Origin: Providencia rettgeri
GTDB lineage: Bacteria > Pseudomonadota > Gammaproteobacteria > Enterobacterales > Enterobacteriaceae
NCBI RefSeq assembly: GCF_023205015.1
Contig: NZ_CP096258.1
Span: forward strand, 3,410,001-3,474,000
Direction of reading: 5' to 3'
Length of the DNA: 64,000 bases
Below, piece by piece: positions 34,823 to 44,100 of this stretch; position 1 is the stretch's first letter, and the number at the start of each line of letters is the position of its first letter. The notes below the pieces were generated by a model. It worked only from the letters and a program-made list of their open reading frames with translations, did not search any database and was not told the origin of the DNA. Position numbers and translations under genes: made by a program.

Positions 34823-37741
34823 ATGTCGGGACATATTTCTAGACGCAATTTCATCAAACTAGGCACTATTGCGGGTATTGCAGTGATGGTCGGCAAACTC
34901 CCTTTTGCGATAGCAATGGAGCTCGATTCTGATTCTCCATCAACGGATTGGATTGGTCAAAACGGTAAAGCACGTTTTCGTTGGGATGGCGTTGAAAAAG
35001 TCACTGGGCGTAAAAATTTTGCTCGTGATTACCGAGCTAAAGACATCCCCGGCTGGCCCAAAAAACAAAGCTATGCCTTTATGTTAAAAGCGACAGAGGC
35101 AGATAAAACCTTTGAAGGCATTGATATTTCAATGTTAGGGCCAAATCTACAACCTGATAAAGTTGTTTTACAAGAAGACCTTATCCGTGATGGCTTAAAT
35201 ATCCCTCAAGACACCAGTATGGGGAAAGGCTTCTATGGCACCAATATTTTAGTGCCCCTAGGAGATACCCCACCGATTATTGGCCACCCTGTTGCTATCT
35301 TGATTTATCATGATTTCGATAAATACAGTGCGGCACAGCGGATGCTACGCTTTGCCACAAACACCGTAAAATATGGAACGGTGACAGGACCAAAACCGCC
35401 TGCTAACTACGGTGCAGCACGGTACGTGCGTATCGGTGGTGACACCCCACTGTCGCCTTCTATTTTTTCTCCTTATCAAGATTCAGGAATTAAAGGTGGG
35501 TTTGATGGCAATACCCCTATTTGGCCACCTTATGACCCCAAACACGCCATTTCTATTCCACCCGTCATCCGTAAAGATCGTGGTGGCGGCTTTATTCAAG
35601 CCCTTCATCAGGCAGAAAAGAGCCCTGATAAACAAGAAAAAGCGATGGACTACGCACGGCAAATTGAGCAAGAAATCGCAGCCGCTCGCCAGAACCCTGA
35701 TAAGTTTGTGATTGAACGCCATGGTTTTTCACAATCCATCGACCCTTGCGCAATGGAGCCTGATAACTGTAATACTTGGTATGACGCACAAACCAAAACG
35801 CTGCATATCTTAACCGCAACGCAATCTCCTGCGGGTGTCGTCAATGCTGCGGCTGAGCTATCTAAACACAACACACATTTTTCCGTCGAAAACATTGTGT
35901 TATTAACCGGTTCTACTGTTGGTTACGGCTCAAAAGACTATTCAGTTTTTCCGTTCTATTCGATGGTTGCTAGTTTCTACGCTGATGGCTTGCCTGTTCG
36001 CATGGCAAATGACCGCTATGAACAATTCCAAATGGGGATGAAACGCCACTCCATTGAGATGGATGTCACCATTATTGGTGATAAAAAAACCGGTAAATTT
36101 GATGTCTTAAAAGGTACTTACAACTGTAATGGTGGAGGCCGTGAAAACCTCTCCGTTGCCGTATCCCACGTTGCGGTACGTGGTGCCCAATCTATTTATT
36201 ATTTCCCTAAATCAGACCTCACTGCTCTCGCCATGGCCACTCCGGCTGTCGAATCGGGCTCAATGCGTGGCTTTGGTTCCTTGCAATCGATGGCTGTCAC
36301 TGAATTGATGGTCGATGAAATCGCTCACAACCTCAATATTGACCCAATCGAACTACGCCGTCGTAATGCCATTTTAGAAGGTTATCCGAATACACAAGGC
36401 GGTGTTATCGCCGGTGACCCTCGCAATGTCGAAATGTTAAACCTCGCGGAAAAACACCCGATTTGGGTCGAACGTGAGAAAAACAAAGCCGATTATGAAG
36501 CGAAAAACCCCGGTAAGCTATACGGTGTTGGATTCGCACAAGTGCAGCAAGTTTATGGCTCTAGTGGCGTCCCAACCATTCTTTCCCTCGAATTTGATAT
36601 CAATGGCAAACTAACAATGCGCCATTGTATGCAAGAGATTGGTACCGGTGGTACAACCGCACAGCAAGTGATGGTGTGGCAAGCACTCAGCAAAGCCCCT
36701 GATGTGGTTGAGTTTGGTGTAACGGAATTTGAAGAACTCCCACTCAAAACCAGTTGGGCAGATCAGAAAAAACAAGACGAGTTGTCCAAAACGGATCCCT
36801 ATTGGACGCCGGCTCTGATCCCTGACATGAGTTCATCGAGCGGTGTTTATTACATTGGGTTCGGCACGCGCCAAGCTGGCCATTTTTTATTGGAAAATAC
36901 CCTCTGGCCTGCGGCCAAAAGTATTTGGAGTGAAGGCCCCGGCGGCGGTGCGTTCAACGGCCTAAATGTCGAGTTTGCGGATATTCGTGTCGGCCCAGAA
37001 GGTATTGGCGGTGGCGGAATGAAGCCCATTCCTTTTGACATTTTAGCCAAAAGAGCCCATGAGATGGGGCTCATCACCGGGGTTGCTGTTCACGGCTATT
37101 CCAGCTGGCAGTGGGCTCGTGCAGAGTTCGATATCCCAACTGTGGGCTTAAAAAATCTGCCTCTTGATGCGATATCCGTTCGTTATGGCGAGGGTGCGCC
37201 ACAAGAGCTGAAAAAACAGATGACAACTGGCGGTTACCATTTTATTAAACGTAAAATTGCCTATTATCCACCCACACAACGCGCAAAAGCAGACCCCACA
37301 ACGGTCACACCCGCTTCTTGCCTCGTTGAACTCAACGTCAACACGATGACGGGTGAGGTCGATATCATGCGCCACCATATGATTATGGATCCCGGTACGA
37401 TGATTGTCCCTGAATTGGTTTCAGGCCAAATTCAAGGAGGTACAGCAATGGGTATCGGCCATGCATTGATGGAAGAATTACCACTGTATGAAGATGGACC
37501 AGGTAATGGGACATGGAACTTTAATCGTTATGTCCTACCGCGCGCAAAAGATGTGGCAGTTTGGCAGCAAACCATTGATTACTTACCACCTCTCTCAGAA
37601 ACTTCGCCACCAAAAGGCATGGCTGAACTGGGGATGATCCCTATCTTACCTGCGACGAGTAATGCATTAACTCATGCGACAGGCAAGCGTTTCTACGAAT
37701 TTCCTATCACGGTAGATAAAATTAAAAAGGCACTCTCATGA
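34823..37741 (+). CDS. Periplasmic molybdenum hydroxylase, Mo-binding subunit (copy 2)
   Basis: Paralogue of the 29821 gene, 972 aa. Tat signal ISRRNFIKLGTIAGIAVM (residues 5-22). Shared blocks with copy 1 include FSQSIDPCAMEPDNCNTWY, YNCNGGGRENLS, SMRGFGSLQSMAVTELM and QIQGGTAMGIGHALMEELP. GMAE (in PPKGMAELGMIP) holds the presumed catalytic Glu. It is about 40 residues longer than copy 1, mainly from an insertion in the N-terminal third (about residues 230-290, KAHQ-rich helix with ALHQAEKSPDKQEKAMDY). Overlaps the Fe-S gene by 4 bp. Divergence between copies is substantial, so different substrates or roles are likely. Confidence 0.92.
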   Translation: MSGHISRRNFIKLGTIAGIAVMVGKLPFAIAMELDSDSPSTDWIGQNGKARFRWDGVEKVTGRKNFARDYRAKDIPGWPKKQSYAFMLKATEADKTFEGIDISMLGPNLQPDKVVLQEDLIRDGLNIPQDTSMGKGFYGTNILVPLGDTPPIIGHPVAILIYHDFDKYSAAQRMLRFATNTVKYGTVTGPKPPANYGAARYVRIGGDTPLSPSIFSPYQDSGIKGGFDGNTPIWPPYDPKHAISIPPVIRKDRGGGFIQALHQAEKSPDKQEKAMDYARQIEQEIAAARQNPDKFVIERHGFSQSIDPCAMEPDNCNTWYDAQTKTLHILTATQSPAGVVNAAAELSKHNTHFSVENIVLLTGSTVGYGSKDYSVFPFYSMVASFYADGLPVRMANDRYEQFQMGMKRHSIEMDVTIIGDKKTGKFDVLKGTYNCNGGGRENLSVAVSHVAVRGAQSIYYFPKSDLTALAMATPAVESGSMRGFGSLQSMAVTELMVDEIAHNLNIDPIELRRRNAILEGYPNTQGGVIAGDPRNVEMLNLAEKHPIWVEREKNKADYEAKNPGKLYGVGFAQVQQVYGSSGVPTILSLEFDINGKLTMRHCMQEIGTGGTTAQQVMVWQALSKAPDVVEFGVTEFEELPLKTSWADQKKQDELSKTDPYWTPALIPDMSSSSGVYYIGFGTRQAGHFLLENTLWPAAKSIWSEGPGGGAFNGLNVEFADIRVGPEGIGGGGMKPIPFDILAKRAHEMGLITGVAVHGYSSWQWARAEFDIPTVGLKNLPLDAISVRYGEGAPQELKKQMTTGGYHFIKRKIAYYPPTQRAKADPTTVTPASCLVELNVNTMTGEVDIMRHHMIMDPGTMIVPELVSGQIQGGTAMGIGHALMEELPLYEDGPGNGTWNFNRYVLPRAKDVAVWQQTIDYLPPLSETSPPKGMAELGMIPILPATSNALTHATGKRFYEFPITVDKIKKALS

Positions 37742-38304
37742 AAATCAACAATGCCGTTCCGATTATTGAGCGCAAGCCACTAACACTGACCATTAACGGC
37801 CAAAAAGTTGGTCCTATTGATGTCCCTGTTGGGATGCCAATGATTGAGTTTCTACATGAATACCTAGACCTCACTGGCACCCACTTTGGTTGCGGACAAG
37901 GGATCTGCCATGCTTGCACCATTATGGAAATCCAGCCCGATGGCACAACGGTTGAAAGCCGCACTTGTATCTTTGGTGCCCATTATTTCAACAATAAAAA
38001 TATTGTCACCATCGAAGGGCAAGCCAAACTGGATGAACAAGGCAAAGTTGTTGAATTAACGCCAATTCAACAAGCTTTTATCGAAAACTTTTCGTTCCAA
38101 TGCGGTTATTGTGCGCCCGGTTTTGTCACGGGCGCGACGGTATTTCTTGATAAACTTAAGAAAAACCCAGTGAAACGTGACCAACTCGAACATGCGATTG
38201 AAGAAGCCCTCAATGAGCATATTTGCCGTTGTACAGGTTATGTACGCTACTATGAAGCTGTGAGGAAAGTCGCTCTCGACACTCCTGGCTGCGTGATCGA
38301 CTAG
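37738..38304 (+). CDS. Molybdenum hydroxylase 2Fe-2S subunit (copy 2)
   Basis: 188 aa, close paralogue of the 32613 product. N-terminal cluster in FGCGQGICHACTI, later Cys in ESRTC, second cluster in FQCGYCAPGF and HICRCTGYVRYYEA. It has a five-residue longer N-terminus than copy 1. Same order and 4-bp overlap with the large subunit. The cytochrome gene follows after 11 bp instead of overlapping. Confidence 0.95.
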   Translation: MKINNAVPIIERKPLTLTINGQKVGPIDVPVGMPMIEFLHEYLDLTGTHFGCGQGICHACTIMEIQPDGTTVESRTCIFGAHYFNNKNIVTIEGQAKLDEQGKVVELTPIQQAFIENFSFQCGYCAPGFVTGATVFLDKLKKNPVKRDQLEHAIEEALNEHICRCTGYVRYYEAVRKVALDTPGCVID

Positions 38305-38315
38305 GGGGAAACATC

Positions 38316-39635
38316 ATGGCTAAATCCAGCTCTCTACGTAAAAGCATTTATATTATTATCTTATTATTCATAATATTAATGCTTGCGGTCCTGTTTGGCG
38401 CTTTTCGTACCTCCAGTATCGGCCCTGATTTAGATAAACCGCTGACCTCAGAAGAAGTCGCCAAGTTACTGCCTAGAGGACAAGAACTGGCAACCGCTGG
38501 GGATTGCTTTGGTTGCCACTCATTACCTGAAGGGCCATTGGCTGCGGGTGGTCGTGCTATCGGAACCCCTTTCGGTACCATTTACTCCACAAATATCACG
38601 CCTGATAAGCAATTTGGTATCGGTAACTATACCCGTGCTGATTTCCATCGTGCTTTAAAAGACGGAATTGGCAAAGATAGAGGTAATCTCTACCCTGCGA
38701 TGCCGTTTGTATTTACCCATATGACCACATCGGAAGATATTGATGCCCTGTATGCTTATGTGATGTCACTTCCACCAATGGCGGTGCCAAACAAAGAAAA
38801 TACCGGGGTATTTGTCCTACCCGTTCGCCCATTTATGAACTTCTGGACTTTGCTCAACTTTCCTAAACAAAATGCGCCCCATGACCCGCAACGCTCTGCC
38901 GAGTGGAACCGAGGCGCGTATATTGTCGAAGGTTTGGCACACTGTGGTGCTTGCCACTCACCACGTAACCTAATGATGGGCGTCGAGTTTTCACGGTCAC
39001 TTCAAGGGGGGGAAGAAGCGGGTTTGGCGATCCCTGATATCACAGCAGAAGCGCTTTCCAAACATGGCTACGATACCGCCTCTTTGAGCCAATTTTTACT
39101 GACGGGCAATGCCCCACAAGGCTCTGCATTTGCAGACATGAGCACAGTAACCCACTTTTCCACCAGTCAGATGAAAAAGAGCGATGTTGATGACATGGCG
39201 ATTTATTTGATGACCGATAAACACGGAAAAATACTCGGAGCCAAAGCCCCACCAGCGCCATTACCGGAGGCAAACTCACCAGAAGTGGGTGATGTCAGTC
39301 AAATCATGGAAACCGGTCGCTTGATGTATATGTCTACCTGCGCAGGTTGCCACGGGATCACCGGAGAAGGTGTGCCAAATGGTATTCCAGCGTTGAAAGG
39401 TAATGCCATCCTAGCCATGGACAGCCCTGAAACCTTTATCAGTGTGGTACTAACTGGTATTCCAACCACCACCTTCCCGAATGGACAGCGTATGTATGCC
39501 ATGCCAAGTTTTGCCGATGATTTAACGCCTCAAGAAATGGCAGATTTAATTTCATGGGCACGTGCTGAGTGGGGTGGACAAGGTAAACCCGTCACCGCCG
39601 AACAAGTTGAAAAACTGAAAAAGGCGGCTCAGTAA
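38316..39635 (+). CDS. Triheme membrane-anchored cytochrome c (copy 2)
   Basis: 439 aa, paralogue of the 33161 product. N-terminal anchor helix (residues about 10-30, IYIIILLFIILMLAVLFGAF). Three haem motifs: CFGCH (about 63-67), CGACH (about 213) and CAGCH (about 346). GAGG-type SD (GGGGGAAACATC) precedes the ATG. It completes a second three-subunit enzyme. No clear terminator was seen; a weak CTCCTC/GAGGAG stem lies just after the stop. Confidence 0.95.
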   Translation: MAKSSSLRKSIYIIILLFIILMLAVLFGAFRTSSIGPDLDKPLTSEEVAKLLPRGQELATAGDCFGCHSLPEGPLAAGGRAIGTPFGTIYSTNITPDKQFGIGNYTRADFHRALKDGIGKDRGNLYPAMPFVFTHMTTSEDIDALYAYVMSLPPMAVPNKENTGVFVLPVRPFMNFWTLLNFPKQNAPHDPQRSAEWNRGAYIVEGLAHCGACHSPRNLMMGVEFSRSLQGGEEAGLAIPDITAEALSKHGYDTASLSQFLLTGNAPQGSAFADMSTVTHFSTSQMKKSDVDDMAIYLMTDKHGKILGAKAPPAPLPEANSPEVGDVSQIMETGRLMYMSTCAGCHGITGEGVPNGIPALKGNAILAMDSPETFISVVLTGIPTTTFPNGQRMYAMPSFADDLTPQEMADLISWARAEWGGQGKPVTAEQVEKLKKAAQ

Positions 39636-39687
39636 CTAAAATACTCCTCGGCGACTTATATTAGCTCAAAGAGGAGATATTACATAA

Positions 39688-39943
39688 TTTACCATATCAC
39701 TTATTCAGCGCTGGCACCGCCAATGGTTAGGGAATGTTTACGAGTGGGCAGGTCAATTACGCACAGTGAATATTAGCAAATTTAGTCGCAGATGTGATGG
39801 CGGTACAAGCTGGTTTTCAGCCGTTAGATTACGAAAGTTGGACTCAACACCCCGAGCAGTACATTGCAGCAATCCACGCAGGGTTAAACCTTAACTATGA
39901 ACCTATGAAATATTGGGTTAATAAAGCCTTGAAAGCGAACTAA
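39688..39943 (+). pseudogene. Fic-family AMP-transferase remnant, active site deleted
   Basis: The first part, in the frame of 39703, reads IQRWHRQWLGNVYEWAG, then QLRTVNISKF, the helix before the active site of Fic proteins. The frame then shifts near 39780 and resumes as LVADVMAVQAGFQPLDY, then HPEQYIAAIHAGLNLNYEP, the C-terminal end of such proteins. The HPFxxGNGR catalytic motif and about 80 residues are missing, and no start codon fits. The gene is dead. Its stop overlaps the stop of the small minus-strand gene. Confidence 0.8.
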
Positions 39944-40104
39944 ATCGCCAGTTTCAAATGTCCAAACTTCTCACGCTTTGCTTTCATTTCTTCTTCAAGG
40001 CGACGAGACTCCTGCCCTGTTTCAATCGCTGTAGAGGTTACTACCGAACGAATGAGCGGGGTGCGAGTTGGTCTTGTTGCTTGAATTAATTCATTCTTTT
40101 TCAT
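39940..40104 (-). CDS. Small basic protein convergent with fic remnant
   Basis: 54 aa: MKKNELIQATRPTRTPLI, then RSVVTSTAIETGQESRRLEEEM and KAKREKFGHLKLAI. The ATG at 40104 is preceded by GAAGTGAG. The acidic/basic C-terminal helix looks coiled. It overlaps the fic stop on the opposite strand by 2-3 bp. It could be an antitoxin or partner that outlived a lost toxin, but no family was recognised; that is speculation from position. Confidence 0.55.
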   Translation of the reverse strand: MKKNELIQATRPTRTPLIRSVVTSTAIETGQESRRLEEEMKAKREKFGHLKLAI

Positions 40105-40254
40105 GGTAGTCTCACTTCAAACTGGTGATAGTGCGTTTTATCACCGTTGTTTTATATGGCAACATAAAGCTCGAAGTTAGATTTTTCTCTTCAGATATGG
40201 CTCTGATGCTATCCATATAACATTAAAATAATACTTATCAACATTAAATATTTT

Positions 40255-40569
40255 TTATATATTAGAATCACTTAATACAGATAGTAAATCAGTGCTAATT
40301 CCATATTTCTTGAATTCTTGCTCTAAGATAGCTAACTGGCGGCCTTTAATATCATAATTGTATCCATTGGCTAAACATGCCCACTTCATCTTGCTGGGTA
40401 AATATTGCAATCCTGTACCTATCTCAAAAGAACGGCTCCCCACTTTGGCAGTTTTATACGCTTGTCGATATTCAATAATTAATGGCATTTTGCTAATTAT
40501 CTTGACGCCCACATCCATCAAATGGGAGATAAAATTAACTATGCCACTACAAAAACAGTAACGCCTCAT
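40255..40569 (-). CDS. Hypothetical protein, 104 aa
   Basis: The ATG at 40569 has AGAGGA at about 5 nt, a good site. The product is small, cysteine-containing at the N-terminus (MRRYCFCSG) with KMKWACLANGYNYDIKGRQL and a helical C-terminus (AILEQEFKKYGISTDLL). It contains no membrane segment and no family I recognise. It lies just before the Rhs locus on the opposite strand. Confidence 0.5.
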   Translation of the reverse strand: MRRYCFCSGIVNFISHLMDVGVKIISKMPLIIEYRQAYKTAKVGSRSFEIGTGLQYLPSKMKWACLANGYNYDIKGRQLAILEQEFKKYGISTDLLSVLSDSNI

Positions 40570-40752
40570 CACGTTCCTCTGAAGTTAGATACATAAAATT
40601 TAGGATAAGACAAAACCTAATTTACCTTATCTTAATTTGACAATATATTTATATTCAAAATATTTACCAACTCAAACAATGTGCAGTAAAGCATCTTTGT
40701 TTTCCAACCAAGATAGTCATAAATATATTGCCAACGATAAAAGGGAATTTGA

Positions 40753-41184
40753 ATGAGTCACGAAACGCGTTGTATTTTTTCCGAAGGTAGTGTCATTCTA
40801 CCTGAGGGCTACAAGGAACAAACCGTCAATATCCTAATTTCCCCCACTGGCAATGCAGTTAACATTTCTCGGGATGACAAACCCGCTGATGAAACCTTTG
40901 ATGACTATGTTGTTCGCCAAAAGCAACTTTTGCAACACTCCTTGAAAGATTGGCAACTCCTTGAAGAAAAGCCCTCAGTACTGGGACACGATGGTATTCA
41001 CGGCTACCTTATCAGTTCACGCTACCGTCCGAACAAAAAGCAACAAGTCTATCAAATTCAAGCCGTTTACCCTTTCAGTGATACCCAAACCCTGATTTTT
41101 ACAATGTCCTCGCCTAACGCCTTTAACGATGAGCAATGGGCATGGATGAATACTCTCCTACTTAGCTTTCAACCAAGAGGGTAA
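40753..41184 (+). CDS. Eag-type chaperone (DcrB/DUF1795 domain) for Rhs effector
   Basis: 143-aa cytosolic protein of the DcrB-like DUF1795 family. Members next to PAAR effectors with N-terminal transmembrane segments (EagR/EagT6) shield those helices and help load the effector on the VgrG spike of the type VI secretion system. Features: SEGSVILPEGYKEQTVNI, VRQKQLLQHSLKDWQLLEE and the terminal FNDEQWAWMNTLLLSF. The rhs gene starts 5 bp after its stop, so one operon. No other T6SS genes are in the window; the apparatus must be encoded elsewhere. Confidence 0.9.
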   Translation: MSHETRCIFSEGSVILPEGYKEQTVNILISPTGNAVNISRDDKPADETFDDYVVRQKQLLQHSLKDWQLLEEKPSVLGHDGIHGYLISSRYRPNKKQQVYQIQAVYPFSDTQTLIFTMSSPNAFNDEQWAWMNTLLLSFQPRG

Positions 41185-41189
41185 TCGCC

Positions 41190-44100
41190 ATGCCTGAAGC
41201 CGCCAGAGTCGGGGACATTATCGGTCACTCCAAATCAATGTGGGGAATGCTCGTCGGGACGGTATTAGGTGCCGCTATCGCCATTGGAGGAGCAGTCGTT
41301 TCCGGTGTCTTAATGGGTGTCGGTATTGCTGCAAGCTGTATTGGGGTGGGCGTGCTTGCCATTGGTGCTTCACTGGCGGTAGGCTATGGCACGGGGCTAC
41401 TGGCAGAATGGGTTCGGGATAAATGTGTTGAAACGGGGTCTAAATCGTTAAGTCCCTGTGGAGAAATCAAAACTGGCTCTCACAATGTTCGCATTAATGG
41501 TAAACCCGCCGCCATGTCCACGCGCAGTCAGGTCAACTGTGACAAAGAAAATAGCCTGCGTCAAATGGCCGAAGGCTCCGGCTCGGTGTACATCAATGGG
41601 TTTCCCGCTTCTCGGGTCGGTGATAAAACCACCTGTGATGCCACAGTGATGGAAGGCTCCCCCAATGTCAGAATTGGCGGCGGTACGCAAGCAACCGAAA
41701 ATATTGAGCCTGAAATTCCCTATTTGCTCACCACCGCCTCTGACCTCACTATGTTATTCGCCGGCTTTTTGAGCTTTGGTGCTGGCACAGCGAAAGGCCT
41801 CGGGGCAATAGCGAAGTTATGGAACAAATTACCAGGCAGTGCCAAAATAGGCCGCTTCTTTTGCCGTTACGGCAAGGTGATTGCAGGTTTGGGGATGGGA
41901 ATACCCGCTTTGGGCATCCTGTTACGTCCCGTCGAAGTCATTGGTGGGCAAAAAGTATTAAACGGTGAAGAGGAGCTGGATTTTACCTATGAGTCTGAAT
42001 TACCGCTTTACTGGCAACGCAATTATTTAAGTAGTTATTGTTATGACGGCGTACTCGGTCGAGGCTGGAGCTTCTTTTGGGAAAGCCGATTAATTAAAAC
42101 TGAAGACGGCTTTGTTTGGCAAAACCTGTCGGGGGATATCCTCCCATTTCCAGATATTCCACTCGGGTACCGTAGCTTTTGTGAGGCTGCCCAAGGGTGG
42201 ATAATCCATAATGATGATGACAGTTGGACGTTTCAGGATGCGGGTGAGCTACGTTACCATTACCTCCCTTTTGATAACGAAGGTCAAAGTCGATTAAGCC
42301 ATATTGTTGATAATGTGAGTAACGAGCAGCGTTTCCACTACAATGAGCAGCATCAACTGATCCAAATTACCGGTTGCGGTGACCTGAATATCACTTGTGA
42401 ATATCAATCCTTTGAGCTTGAAGAGACCACAGTATCACGCCTCACTGCCGTGTATCAGATGAACGCCAATCAAGTACGTCGTCGGCAATGTGCTTATTTT
42501 TATAACGAGCACGCTCAATTGGTGCGTGTCGAACAGCACACTGACCACCCTTACCGCCAATTTGGCTGGACAGACGCTGGCATCATGGCGTGGCATACCG
42601 ATAAATATGGTTTACGCAGTGAATACCGCTGGGAATTCACCGACGATAACGTGTGGCGTGTGATTGAAAACAGGACCAGTGAAGGGGAACGTTACCGCCT
42701 CGAATACGATGATATCAACCTCACACGAACCGCGTATTGGCAGGACGGCACAACTGCCTGTTGGCAACTCAATGATGACTATCAGATTATTCAGTATACT
42801 GACCGTACAGGCATCCAAACCGAACTCCTGTGGGATGAATTCGAACTACCGTGTGGCTGTCGCAACGCCGAAGGACATACGCAAACCAGTGAGTGGGATG
42901 AGCTCGGACGATTACTCAGTTTAACTGATGGTAATGGCAACCAAACCCGCTGGCAATATCAAAATGAACGCGAACGCCTTATCACCGTCTTTTGGCCTGA
43001 TGGCACTGAATCCCGTTTAGACTATGACCGCTTTGGGCGATTAATCAAAGAAATTTCTCCTCTGGGGCAAACCACTGAATACCGCTATGACTTTAAAACC
43101 ACGCTTCGACCAACCGCTCGTATCGATGCCAAACAAGGCCGCAGCGAGTTTCTTTGGACAAAGCGGGGGCAAATATTGCGTCACCTCGACTGCTCAGGTA
43201 AACAACATATTTGGCGTTATGATGAGGGGCGTGTTGTTTCTCAAACCAACGCCTTGCAGGAGGCCACCGAGTACCTGTACGATGAGGCTGGGCGTGTCAC
43301 CCGCATCGTGTTACCCGATGAGTCCACAGTTCAACTGGCTTGGAATGCCGCGGGGCTCCTCACCCATCACCAACGCAATGACAATACCCCGCGTCAATGG
43401 CAATACAACGCCTTCGGTCGCGTCACAACGGAAATTGATAAACTCGCTCGGCATATCCATTACCATTACAATGCTGAGGGGGCATTAATTTCAATTGAAA
43501 ATGCCAATGGCGGACGCTACCAACTTAACCGTGATGCCGAAGGCCGGCTCGTCGAGGAAACCCGACCGGATGATACGCTACTGCAATATCGCTATAACAG
43601 TTTCGGACGTTTAGCCGAGGAAACTCGCCTAGGCGACCGCGTGTTCCCTTCCCCTGCTCGCACGGTGTTGTTGCAGTATGACCCCGCTGGCAACCTTGCT
43701 AAACGGGAAACCTTCACCGATAGCTATCAATACCAGTGGGATAGCCTAAACCGCTTATTGGTGGCGTCGAGGCAACCGAATCAACTCGGCCTTGAAATGG
43801 GCTTGCAAGCGAACCGAGTTCACTTCACCTACGATGCCCTTGGGCGTATTACCCGTGAGCAAACGGGCGATGATATCGTCGAATTTGCTTACGATGAACT
43901 CAATAACCTGAGCCGTCTGACGTTACCTCAAGGTGACAGCCTCAACTGGCTCTATTACGGTTCAGGGCATGCGACTGCCATCAATCACCTTGTTGAGGGT
44001 ACACCGCACTTAATCACCGAATTTGAACGCGATAACCTGCACCGTGAAATCAGCCGTACCCAAGGTACTCTGACACAATATCGACAGTACGATAAACTGG

